Origin: Paracoccus caeni
Lineage (GTDB): Bacteria > Pseudomonadota > Alphaproteobacteria > Rhodobacterales > Rhodobacteraceae
Assembly (NCBI RefSeq): GCF_016629665.1
Contig: NZ_JAEPRQ010000004.1
Coordinates: 124,001 to 188,000, forward strand
Length of the DNA: 64,000 nt
Direction of reading: 5' to 3'
A program made the position numbers and the translations under genes. The notes below the pieces were generated by a model, which saw only the letters and a program-made list of their open reading frames with translations, ran no database searches and was not told the origin of the DNA. Positions within the stretch are counted from its first letter, which is position 1; every line of letters begins with the position of its first letter. Below, one piece after another: positions 1 to 6,904 of this stretch.

Positions 1-2
1 TG

Positions 3-887
3 GGCACTTCGCTGACGCAACGCCTGCTGGCCTTCGCCCGCCGCCTGCATCTTGAGCCAGAGGTGATGGACCTGAACGAACTGGTCGCGGGGATCGAGGA
101 TCTGATCGTTCTGGCACTGGACCGCGATATCACCCTGACCATCCAACCGCATGACCGGCCATTGATGGTGCGCGTCGATCCGGGCCAGATGGAAAGCGCG
201 CTGCTGAACCTGTGCCTGAACGCCGCGCAGGCGATTGAAGGGGTGGGCAACATTCACATCCGCCTTGATCGCGGCGCGGACAACATGGCGCTGATCGAGG
301 TCAGCGATAGCGGGCGCGGCATGTCGCCCGATGTGCTGGCCCGCGCGATGGAGCCGTTCTACACCGCCCGCCCGGACGGCACCGGAACCGGCCTTGGGCT
401 GGCGATGGTTTACGGCTTCATCCGCCAGTCGGGCGGCGACGTGGAAATCCAGTCCAGCCCCGGTCGGGGAACCATCGTGTCGCTGAAACTTGATCTCTGC
501 GTGCCCGACGCCACCGCGCCGCGCTCGCTTGGCCGGGTCTTGCTGGTCGAAGATGACGCCTCCGATGCCCGCCACGCGCGGCGGGTCATTGGCAAGGCCG
601 AGATCACCGAGGTGCGGCAGGCGGCTGATGCGCTGCAGCTTATCGCCGCCTCTTCTGCCTTCGATCTGGTCGTGACCGATCTTTATCTGGGAACCGATCC
701 TGCTGGCTGGCGCATCGCCGAGGCCGCATTGTCCCGCGATCCGCAAACGCGGGTCGTCGTCACATCGGGCAGGCTTCCTGCCTCTGACCCGGTGACCGGG
801 CGCTATCCGGGGCGGGTTTTCTGCCTTCCCAAACCCATCGACGCGGTCGCCTTTGCGGCCGGTCTTCAACGACGGAACGACGAATGA
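3..887 (+). CDS. Hybrid sensor histidine kinase, C-terminal part (5' end outside the window)
   Basis: The reading frame enters the window already open; 294 residues are visible. They hold the end of the dimerisation helix (LTQRLLAFARR), then an HATPase_c domain with the N-box near visible residues 67-80 (LNLCLNAAQAIEG), the G1 box DSGRGM near 102 and the G2 box GTGTGLGLAM near 126. A receiver domain starts near residue 178 (VLLVEDD); its phospho-acceptor is the Asp of VVTDLYLG, about residue 226. The phospho-acceptor His and any sensor domain lie upstream of the window. Kinase followed by receiver makes it a hybrid kinase that can pass phosphate to its own Asp; the output partner is not visible. 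Its stop overlaps the next start (ATGA), so it is probably co-transcribed with the HAD gene. The signal sensed cannot be told. Confidence 0.93.
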   Translation, partial: GTSLTQRLLAFARRLHLEPEVMDLNELVAGIEDLIVLALDRDITLTIQPHDRPLMVRVDPGQMESALLNLCLNAAQAIEGVGNIHIRLDRGADNMALIEVSDSGRGMSPDVLARAMEPFYTARPDGTGTGLGLAMVYGFIRQSGGDVEIQSSPGRGTIVSLKLDLCVPDATAPRSLGRVLLVEDDASDARHARRVIGKAEITEVRQAADALQLIAASSAFDLVVTDLYLGTDPAGWRIAEAALSRDPQTRVVVTSGRLPASDPVTGRYPGRVFCLPKPIDAVAFAAGLQRRNDE

Positions 888-1525
888 CCCCGATGCCGAA
901 GGCGCTGATCTTTGACTGCGACGGAACCCTTGCCCTGACCGGCGACATGCATTTCGCGGCCTTCGCCGCCGCCTTTGCGGCGCAGGGCGGTGTGCTGGAC
1001 AATGACTGGTATCACGCCCGCGGCGGCCTTGCCCGGCAACAACTGGTCGAGCAATGGATGGAGGCGACCGGACAAGTGGTCGAGCTTCAGCGCGTCGTTG
1101 ACGACAGTATCGCGCTGGCCCAGACAATGACCGACAGCGCCAGCCCCAACCCGCCGGTGGCGGAACTGGCGGAGATATGGGGCAAGCGTCCCTCGGCGGT
1201 TGCATCGAATGGCGAAGCGCCGGTGGTGCTTGCCACCTTGCGGTCCTGCGGGCTGGATCATCTGTTCGATACAGTGGTTACGCTTAGCGACAGCGGCGTT
1301 CCGAAACCCGATCCGACCATGTTCCTGATGGCCGCCCAGCGGTTGGGAACCGCCCCTGCCGATTGTCTTGTGCTGGAGGATAGCGAACAGGGGCTAGAGG
1401 CGGCCCGCTGCGCCGCGATGCCCGCGCTGGATGTCCGCCTGCCGGAAACGCTGACGATCATCGCCGGGATGACGGCAGAGCTTCGGCAAGCCCTGCTCGT
1501 CCCGGCAGAAACACCCAAGTCCTAG
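884..1525 (+). CDS. HAD-superfamily hydrolase, beta-phosphoglucomutase/sugar-phosphatase type
   Basis: This 213-residue protein starts with the HAD motif I DCDGTL (nucleophile Asp11, acid/base Asp13) followed by an alpha-helical cap. Motif II is the Ser of AVASNG, motif III the Lys of GVPKPDP and motif IV the acidic pair of LEDSEQG. Length and layout match subfamily IA phosphatases and phosphomutases acting on small sugar phosphates, such as YqaB or beta-phosphoglucomutase. The substrate cannot be read from sequence. The start overlaps the histidine-kinase stop by four bases, which suggests translational coupling. Its stop overlaps by four bases the stop of the convergent L,D-transpeptidase gene. 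Confidence 0.92.
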   Translation: MTPMPKALIFDCDGTLALTGDMHFAAFAAAFAAQGGVLDNDWYHARGGLARQQLVEQWMEATGQVVELQRVVDDSIALAQTMTDSASPNPPVAELAEIWGKRPSAVASNGEAPVVLATLRSCGLDHLFDTVVTLSDSGVPKPDPTMFLMAAQRLGTAPADCLVLEDSEQGLEAARCAAMPALDVRLPETLTIIAGMTAELRQALLVPAETPKS

Positions 1526-2178
1526 AAGATGGTGACCTGCGTGCCGACCTCGGCGATCTGGTAAAGCTGGGTGACATGCTCATTATAAAGGCCATAGCAC
1601 CCGCTGGATGATTTGCGGCCGATCTTTCTGGTGTCGTGTGTCCCGTGGATCAAATAGGCGGGCCAAGAAAGATAAAGGCCATAGGCGCCCAAAGGATTGT
1701 CGGGCGCTCCGCCCTCGACCCGCTGCGGCAGGTTAGGGTCTTTCGCCCGCATGCTGGCGGTGGGCGTCCAGGGCGGGTCTTTCATCTTTCTGACGATTTC
1801 GGTCTGGCCGCGACGCGTCAGATCCTCTGTCATCGGGATGGCGCATGGGAAGACCAGATAAGTGCTGCCGTCGCCTGACCAGTAATGCACCGCGCGGGAT
1901 GTGATATCGGCAACCGCCACGCCCTTGCCCAGCGTTGGATAAAAATCGCTCCAGTGCCGGGCCCGGAAGGAAGATTGGTTGCGGCTCGCATCCGCATTGG
2001 GATCAAGCTGATAGGTTCCCAGATCGGGTGCGCCCGAAGCAGGCGCATTGCCGTAGATCGGCTGGCCGGTATAGGGATCGATTTCCTGCCCGAAGACCGA
2101 CGCCGCCGGTAGCATGACAGCCGACGTCAACATCCCGCCCAAAAACCTTCGTCGATCGTTAACGTAATTCTTGCTCAT
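1522..2178 (-). CDS. L,D-transpeptidase (YkuD domain), exported
   Basis: The 218-residue protein begins with a twin-arginine-like signal (DRRRFLGG at residues 8-15, then a hydrophobic stretch ending near VFG), so export by the Tat route is likely. The C-terminal half is the YkuD catalytic domain, with the motif HGT near residue 178 and SSSGCYGLYN containing the catalytic Cys near residue 194. L,D-transpeptidases make 3-3 peptidoglycan cross-links or attach proteins to the meso-diaminopimelate of the wall, in the periplasm. The start is the ATG at 2178. The gene is convergent with the HAD gene and has no operon partner on its own strand. The exact acceptor (wall peptide or outer-membrane protein) is unknown. 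Confidence 0.93.
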   Translation of the reverse strand: MSKNYVNDRRRFLGGMLTSAVMLPAASVFGQEIDPYTGQPIYGNAPASGAPDLGTYQLDPNADASRNQSSFRARHWSDFYPTLGKGVAVADITSRAVHYWSGDGSTYLVFPCAIPMTEDLTRRGQTEIVRKMKDPPWTPTASMRAKDPNLPQRVEGGAPDNPLGAYGLYLSWPAYLIHGTHDTRKIGRKSSSGCYGLYNEHVTQLYQIAEVGTQVTIF

Positions 2179-2496
2179 TTCATCTGCCTCTTACTTTATT
2201 TTTTCTGGGCTTCTGCTGCGCCAGCTAGGTTAGTTTTCTGGTTTCACCCAGAAGCCAAAATGTCGCGGGTTCTTCTGCCAGCGAGTGGTCTGTCACCACC
2301 AAAGGATCGGTGGCGGTTAATGATAGCCGGGACAATCTTCCGGACTCGCCAAGATTTCCGCAAGTTTCCTGAACCATCTAGACGTTCAAACTGTCGCGAA
2401 CTGAGGCATGGAAGCCTCAGCGAGAATGTGCAGAGAACGGTCGGCGGCTAAACATTTGCCCAAGCCGAGACTTGAGACCATTCCACCAAACAGGCT
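2179..2496. other. Intergenic region with no recognised gene
   Basis: These 318 bases separate the L,D-transpeptidase start from the end of the sulfotransferase gene. I see no convincing coding frame. A T-rich tract lies just upstream of the L,D-transpeptidase start. An inverted repeat GGCTTCTG (2208-2215) / CAGAAGCC (2249-2256) has a 33-base spacer, and a tight hairpin CTGAGGC (2401-2407) / GCCTCAG (2414-2420) has a 6-base loop. The second could end the leftward sulfotransferase transcript, but no T-run follows it on either strand. Confidence 0.5.
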
Positions 2497-3537
2497 TCAA
2501 GACTTTACGCTGACGCCTGCAACATATTCCGCCAGCGCCGCCTCGCCCGGCGCACAGGCCTTTTCGATTTCATCGCGTTCCCTTGCGCCAAGTGCATTCA
2601 ATCGCGAAGGGCGTTGTTCGGGGATGGCGGTTGCCTGCTCCAGCCAGTTGGCCGGTGCATCGCAGCCGAGATGATGGACCAGTTTCCTGATCGAAGGGGT
2701 CGGTTCGCGGCACAAGTCTTCGTGGCGCAGGATCAGCGGCTGCGCGTCGTTCAGTCCTTGCAACCCGCGTATGGTCAGCGCCGACCAGAATTCACCGGCC
2801 TGGGTCAGGGTCGGGCGGCGGGAGACGATGCGGCGGATGCCTGATCGTGCGCCGATTGCGGCGATGACGGGCCAGAGGCCGCCGCGACCGAAATGCCGGC
2901 GGGGATGCAGCAGATCGATCCGAAGCGGCGCCAGATTGCGCCAGAACCACATCGCCAGACGTGCAGCGGGATAGTCGCGCATCGACAGGGCGGTTTCGCA
3001 GCCATTCCGGGTCAGCAGGATCAGCGTCGCATTTGGGAACAACTGGCGCAGCGTCCCCGAGGCGACCAGAGAGCCGCCAGAACGTTCGACCCAGATATCG
3101 CGACCACTAAGTGACCGCGCCATCGCGTCGAAAAGCGCGAGGTAGTGATCCGCCCGCTCGGCGAGAGGCCGTTTGCTGATTTCACCGGCCAGCGCGGTAA
3201 ACAGGGCATCGGGATCGCTGCTGATATGCGGTAGCGCCACGGAAAGAATCGGCGGGCAGTTCCACGGATCATGGGCGGGCTGGGCGATGCGGCCATAAAG
3301 AAATTCCTGCGGCGCGGCATCGGGGTTTGCGACCTCGCTCATCGCGGCGGTCGGCTTGGCCATCTCGGACCAGAACCGCGCACCGCTGAGCAGGCCGGGC
3401 CGAAAAGCGCTATGGCCCGCAGCCGCGAACAGTTCGGAGACGGAGAGGATTGCGGGGTGGTTGCGCAATATCTGCGAAACGAGGGTCGAGCCGCAGCGCG
3501 CCGAACCCAGGATCAGCGCGCCGCGCATCGCCGTCAT
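2497..3537 (-). CDS. Sulfotransferase family protein
   Basis: The chosen start gives 346 residues. Residues 8-18 (LILGSARCGST) form the 5'-phosphosulfate-binding P-loop of PAPS sulfotransferases. Residues 172-189 (LILLTRNGCETALSMRDY) fit the 3'-phosphate-binding segment with its Arg and Ser. WVERSGGS (149-156) lies where these enzymes place core structure. The family moves a sulfonate group from PAPS to a hydroxyl or amine of a small molecule or sugar; the acceptor here is unknown. The ATG at 3537 overlaps the upstream TetR stop (ATGA), so the gene is translationally coupled to the regulator. The frame stays open further upstream, to 3816, but that part is Arg/Pro-rich shadow inside the TetR gene. 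It may modify the product of the divergent 4216-8187 operon. Confidence 0.85.
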   Translation of the reverse strand: MTAMRGALILGSARCGSTLVSQILRNHPAILSVSELFAAAGHSAFRPGLLSGARFWSEMAKPTAAMSEVANPDAAPQEFLYGRIAQPAHDPWNCPPILSVALPHISSDPDALFTALAGEISKRPLAERADHYLALFDAMARSLSGRDIWVERSGGSLVASGTLRQLFPNATLILLTRNGCETALSMRDYPAARLAMWFWRNLAPLRIDLLHPRRHFGRGGLWPVIAAIGARSGIRRIVSRRPTLTQAGEFWSALTIRGLQGLNDAQPLILRHEDLCREPTPSIRKLVHHLGCDAPANWLEQATAIPEQRPSRLNALGARERDEIEKACAPGEAALAEYVAGVSVKS

Positions 3538-4124
3538 TCGGCACCGGCGTTGATCGCCGTGATCATGCGCTCGACCGCGGCGTGCGCAAGGTCCATGGGC
3601 TTCTGCTTGGTGATCAGATCCAGCCTCTCGATCGCGGCCAAGGCGACGATTCCATGAACGGAAAGCAGCAGCTGTTCTGCCAGAAGGCGCGGATCGCCCT
3701 TGGGCTTCAGGGCGGCGACCGGCTGGGCGATGCGGGCGATCAGCCCGTCGATCTGCGCCAGATACCAGTCGGGAAAGGCGCCGGTGATTCGCGGACCCTC
3801 GAAGAAGGCGCGCCAAACCTCGCGACGGTCCAGCATGAACGAGACATAAACCTCGGCCAGTGCAAGCAGGCGGTCGCGGGGTGAAGTGTCGCGAACACTG
3901 TCAACCAGCATCGCAAGATCGACCAGCGCCTGCCGGTTAACCTCTTGCAAAACCGCGCTCATACTGTCGAAGAGATTGTAGATCGTGCCGGGCGTCGTGC
4001 GCACGGCCTTTGCCAGCGCACGCGCCGTCAGGGCGGTAGGTCCACCCTCTTCCAGAAGCCGTTTCGCCGCCTCGACCGTCTGGCCGCGCAGGGCGTCATG
4101 ATCATATCGTCTTGGTCTTGCCAT
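3534..4124 (-). CDS. TetR-family transcriptional regulator of the 2497-8187 cluster
   Basis: The 196-residue protein has an N-terminal TetR helix-turn-helix near residues 15-60 (LTARALAKAVRTTPGTIYNLF, a tyrosine-phenylalanine end typical of the recognition helix) and an all-helical ligand-binding C-terminal domain. I chose the ATG at 4124 because AGGA lies seven bases upstream; an ATG five codons earlier, at 4139, would fall inside the operator. It is divergent from the ketoacyl-synthase operon, and the 91-base gap holds two copies of the palindrome TGAAC-N3-GTTCA. It probably represses itself with the coupled sulfotransferase and the divergent operon. The inducer is unknown; an acyl-CoA or the pathway product is plausible. 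Confidence 0.9.
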   Translation of the reverse strand: MARPRRYDHDALRGQTVEAAKRLLEEGGPTALTARALAKAVRTTPGTIYNLFDSMSAVLQEVNRQALVDLAMLVDSVRDTSPRDRLLALAEVYVSFMLDRREVWRAFFEGPRITGAFPDWYLAQIDGLIARIAQPVAALKPKGDPRLLAEQLLLSVHGIVALAAIERLDLITKQKPMDLAHAAVERMITAINAGAE

Positions 4125-4132
4125 GGTGTTCC

Positions 4133-4145
4133 TGAACAACGTTCA
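4133..4145. promoter_or_regulatory. TetR operator candidate 1 (TGAAC-N3-GTTCA)
   Basis: A perfect inverted repeat TGAAC-AAC-GTTCA lies 8 bases upstream of the TetR start. The same arms recur at 4187-4199, so the pair is not likely to be chance. Its position over the TetR translation-initiation region fits autorepression. Confidence 0.6.
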
Positions 4146-4182
4146 AAAATATTCTTGACAGGGATCGACTCTGTTGTCAACG

Positions 4183-4203
4183 TTAATGAACAGTGTTCAA
4201 TAA
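4183..4203. promoter_or_regulatory. TetR operator candidate 2, extended palindrome
   Basis: Ten-base arms TTAATGAACA and TGTTCAATAA flank a single central G and match with one mismatch. The core TGAAC-N3-GTTCA is identical to the site at 4133. It ends 12 bases before the ketoacyl-synthase start, where a bound repressor would block that operon. TTGACA (4155-4160) and TGTCAA (4175-4180), possible opposed -35 elements, lie between the two sites; no convincing -10 boxes could be assigned. Confidence 0.65.
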
Positions 4204-4215
4204 TGGTGTCGCAAG

Positions 4216-5202
4216 ATGACCTTCAATAATCTGACAATCACCGGAACGGGCAGCTATCTGCCCTCGAACGTCCTTGCTTCCCGCGAAATCGATGCCCGTC
4301 TTGGCTGGCCGACCGGCGATTGCGAATCGCGTTTTGGCATCGCGTCGCGGCATGTGGCATCGCCCGAGGAAACCAGTTCGATGATGGCGGCCAAGGCCGC
4401 GCTTGCCGCGATGGAAATGGCGGGGTGCAAGCCCGCCGATCTGGACATGATCCTTGGCGCCTGCGGCGTGATGGAGCAGCCGATCCCCTCGACGGCGGCC
4501 TTGGTTCAAGAGCGGCTGGGCCTGGGCCATTCAGGTATTCCCGCGTTTGATGTGAACGCGACCTGTCTTAGCTTCCTGCAGGCGCTGGATCTGGCGGCGA
4601 TGCAGATCCACCTTGGCCGTGCGCGGCGGGTGCTGGTGTTTTCGTCCGATATCGCCTCGGTCGGTCTTGACTGGGACCAGCCCGAAGCGGCCGCGATCTT
4701 CGGTGACGGTGCTGCGGCGGTGATCGTCGAGGCCGGTGGCGAGGGCGCGATTCTGGCGCACGATTTCCAGACCTATTCCTATGCCCGCGATGCCTGTGTG
4801 CTGGCGGCGGGTGGCACGCGGGTCAATCCGGCGCGGGGAATCGAGCAGGGTCAGGACCGTTTTCAGATGGACGGGGCGAAGGCGTTCAAGATCGCTTCTC
4901 GCTACCTGCCGCGTTTCCTGAGCTCGCTTCTGAGCAAGGCGCGGGTGCGGATCGACGAAGTCGATTGCGTCGTGCCGCATCAGGCCAGCGCGTTGAGCGT
5001 CAGCCATGCGATGCGCAATCTGCGGCTGCGGCCCGACCGGGTGATCGATATTTTCGCGCGGATCGGCAACCAGATTGCCGCCTCTATCCCGACGGCGCTG
5101 GATCATGCGGTGCGTTCGGGCAGGCTTGGACGCGGTGATACGGCGCTGCTCATTGGAACCTCGGCCGGAATTTCGGTCGGCGGCATGATGGTGCGTTTCT
5201 GA
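4216..5202 (+). CDS. 3-oxoacyl-ACP synthase III / OleA-like condensing enzyme
   Basis: The 328-residue protein has the thiolase-superfamily condensing fold with the Cys-His-Asn triad of FabH/OleA enzymes: Cys117 in NATCLSF, His255 in VVPHQAS and Asn285 in RIGNQIAAS. The glycine-rich end GTSAGISVGGMMVRF is typical. FabH-type enzymes join an acyl-CoA to malonyl-ACP, whereas OleA joins two acyl-CoAs head to head. The neighbours (SDR, adenylate-forming enzyme) resemble the OleD and OleC roles and point away from housekeeping fatty-acid synthesis. First gene of a four-gene operon under the TetR operators. The choice between FabH-like and OleA-like chemistry is open; the extra catalytic Glu of OleA was not assigned. 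Confidence 0.88.
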   Translation: MTFNNLTITGTGSYLPSNVLASREIDARLGWPTGDCESRFGIASRHVASPEETSSMMAAKAALAAMEMAGCKPADLDMILGACGVMEQPIPSTAALVQERLGLGHSGIPAFDVNATCLSFLQALDLAAMQIHLGRARRVLVFSSDIASVGLDWDQPEAAAIFGDGAAAVIVEAGGEGAILAHDFQTYSYARDACVLAAGGTRVNPARGIEQGQDRFQMDGAKAFKIASRYLPRFLSSLLSKARVRIDEVDCVVPHQASALSVSHAMRNLRLRPDRVIDIFARIGNQIAASIPTALDHAVRSGRLGRGDTALLIGTSAGISVGGMMVRF

Positions 5203-6134
5203 TGCGCGCGCTTGTCACAGGGGCCAGCGGTTGCCTTGGCCGCGCGCTGGTAGAGCAGTTGGAAACGCATGGCTGGGATGTCTGCACCACCGCAAGACGC
5301 CCGGTCGCGCTGCCCGGTTTTCAGGCCGCCGATCTGGTTGACGCCGATCTGACACCGCTTCTGGCGGGGGTCGATGTCGTGTTTCATTGTGCCGCGCTAA
5401 GCTCTGCATGGGGCAGCAGGCAACAGTTTCACGACGCGAATGTGCGGGCGACGGAACGGCTGGTGACGGCCTCGGAACAGCTTGGGGTGAAACGCTTCGT
5501 CTTCGCGTCCTCGCCCAGCATCTATGCCGATGGCAGCGACCGGCTGAACCTGCCCGAAACCGCGCCGCTGCCGCCGCAACCGATGTCGCTTTATGCCGAA
5601 AGCAAGCTGGCGGCTGAACGGATCGTGCTGTCGCATCGTGGCGAGATGGGCTGCACCGCCATTCGTCCGCGTGCGATCTATGGCAGCTTCGACCGCGCCT
5701 TACTGCCGCGTGTCATCCACACTTTGCGCCACGGCCGGGTGCCGATGATCCGTGGTGGTCGCGCGTTGATCGATCTGACGCACCGCCACGATGCGGCGCG
5801 TGCGATGATCCTTGCAGCTTCCGGGCAGCGCGGAGGCGTCTGGAATATCACGTCGGGCGAGGCTTTCCGTTTCCGCGATCTGGTTGCGATGATCGCGCAG
5901 CGCGGCGGGTTGCAATTGCGTACGCTTCCCTTGCCGCATGCGTTGGCGCGCGGTCTGGCAGATCTGTCCGAGTGGGTTGCCCATGCCCGCAACGGCGCAG
6001 AGCCGCGTCTGACCCGGCAAGCTGTCGCCTCGCTGGGCAGCAGCCTGACGCTGGATATTTCGGCAGCGCGTCGGGATCTGGGATATCGGCCTCGGGTGCG
6101 GTTCGAGGAAGGGTCGGCGGAATGCTTCGCGTAA
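5202..6134 (+). CDS. NAD(P)-dependent epimerase/dehydratase (SDR, OleD/3beta-HSD-like)
   Basis: The 310-residue extended short-chain dehydrogenase starts with the cofactor-binding glycine motif GASGCLG (residues 7-13). The catalytic Tyr131 and Lys135 lie in YAESK, with upstream serines in FASSPSIY (102-108). This class oxidises or reduces hydroxyl/keto groups with NAD(P). In the Ole pathway the same class (OleD) reduces a 2-alkyl-3-ketoacid to the 3-hydroxyacid, which suits a gene directly after a condensing enzyme. Its start shares one base with the preceding stop (TGATG) and its 3' end overlaps the next gene by 13 bases, so the genes are co-translated. The substrate is inferred, not known. 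Confidence 0.9.
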   Translation: MRALVTGASGCLGRALVEQLETHGWDVCTTARRPVALPGFQAADLVDADLTPLLAGVDVVFHCAALSSAWGSRQQFHDANVRATERLVTASEQLGVKRFVFASSPSIYADGSDRLNLPETAPLPPQPMSLYAESKLAAERIVLSHRGEMGCTAIRPRAIYGSFDRALLPRVIHTLRHGRVPMIRGGRALIDLTHRHDAARAMILAASGQRGGVWNITSGEAFRFRDLVAMIAQRGGLQLRTLPLPHALARGLADLSEWVAHARNGAEPRLTRQAVASLGSSLTLDISAARRDLGYRPRVRFEEGSAECFA

Positions 6135-6904
6135 CCACCCTGAAGATCGGCGAATGTCGCGCGCCTGCATGGGGTGCGGGACTTCCGGGCCTGCGCCGCG
6201 CGACCTTCCCGGCGCAGGCAACGCTGATCGAGACGGAAAGCGCCTGCGTGTTGGTCGATACCGGCTACGGCCCCGCCTTCTTTGAGGCGACACGCAGGCT
6301 ACCGGCGCGGATCTACCGCTGGCTGACCCCGGTGCGACTGAGCGACGGCGAACATCTGCTGCAGCAATTGCCGCGCGTGCCCGATCTGGTTTTTCTGACG
6401 CATATGCACGCCGATCATAGCGCCGGTCTGGCCGATCTTCCGAGCCAGACCCCGGTTGTCGCCTCTGCCGAAGCCATCGACGATCTGCGCCAACGCGGCG
6501 ATCTGGCCAGCCTTCGCGCGGCCTGCCCGCCGGTTCTGCGCGATATGATCCTTGCGCGTGATCCAAGCCCGGTCGAGGCACGGGCGGTGGTCAGCACGGG
6601 CTTGGATGAATTTCCGCTGGGCCATGATCTGTTTGGCGACGGCCGCATCATCGCGATCCGGCTGCCCGGTCACGGCATCGGGCAGACCGGATTGTGGCTG
6701 CCTGAAGTCGCACGCTTCCTGATCGCCGACGCCGCATTCGGTCGTCGGTCCTTGCGCGAAAACCGCCTGCCTCCCGCTGTCGTGCTGTCCCATCTGGGCG
6801 ATGCAGAAGCCTATCGCCGGACCTTTGCCCGGCTGCGCGCGCTGATGCTGCGCCGTCCCGAAATCACCATCGACCCCAGCCATTGCCCGGAGATCAGCCG
6901 ATGA
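6122..6904 (+). CDS. Metallo-beta-lactamase-fold hydrolase
   Basis: The 260-residue protein has the zinc motif HMHADH (residues 94-99) of the metallo-beta-lactamase fold, a preceding core strand LVDTGYG (45-50), a second-site His in LPGHGIG and an Asp in DAAFG. Such enzymes hydrolyse thioesters, lactones or phosphodiesters, among others. In this operon it occupies the place that the alpha/beta-hydrolase OleB has in olefin clusters, so hydrolysis or opening of a lactone or thioester intermediate is a reasonable guess. The ATG at 6122 is chosen because it begins 13 bases before the SDR stop; an in-frame extension further upstream lies wholly inside the SDR gene. Confidence 0.87.
   Translation: MLRVTTLKIGECRAPAWGAGLPGLRRATFPAQATLIETESACVLVDTGYGPAFFEATRRLPARIYRWLTPVRLSDGEHLLQQLPRVPDLVFLTHMHADHSAGLADLPSQTPVVASAEAIDDLRQRGDLASLRAACPPVLRDMILARDPSPVEARAVVSTGLDEFPLGHDLFGDGRIIAIRLPGHGIGQTGLWLPEVARFLIADAAFGRRSLRENRLPPAVVLSHLGDAEAYRRTFARLRALMLRRPEITIDPSHCPEISR

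Noticed and set aside
3538-3816. A long N-terminal extension of the sulfotransferase
   Set aside because: The extension is Arg/Pro/Gly-rich and overlaps the TetR gene in another frame. The P-loop begins right after the ATG at 3537, as in the family.
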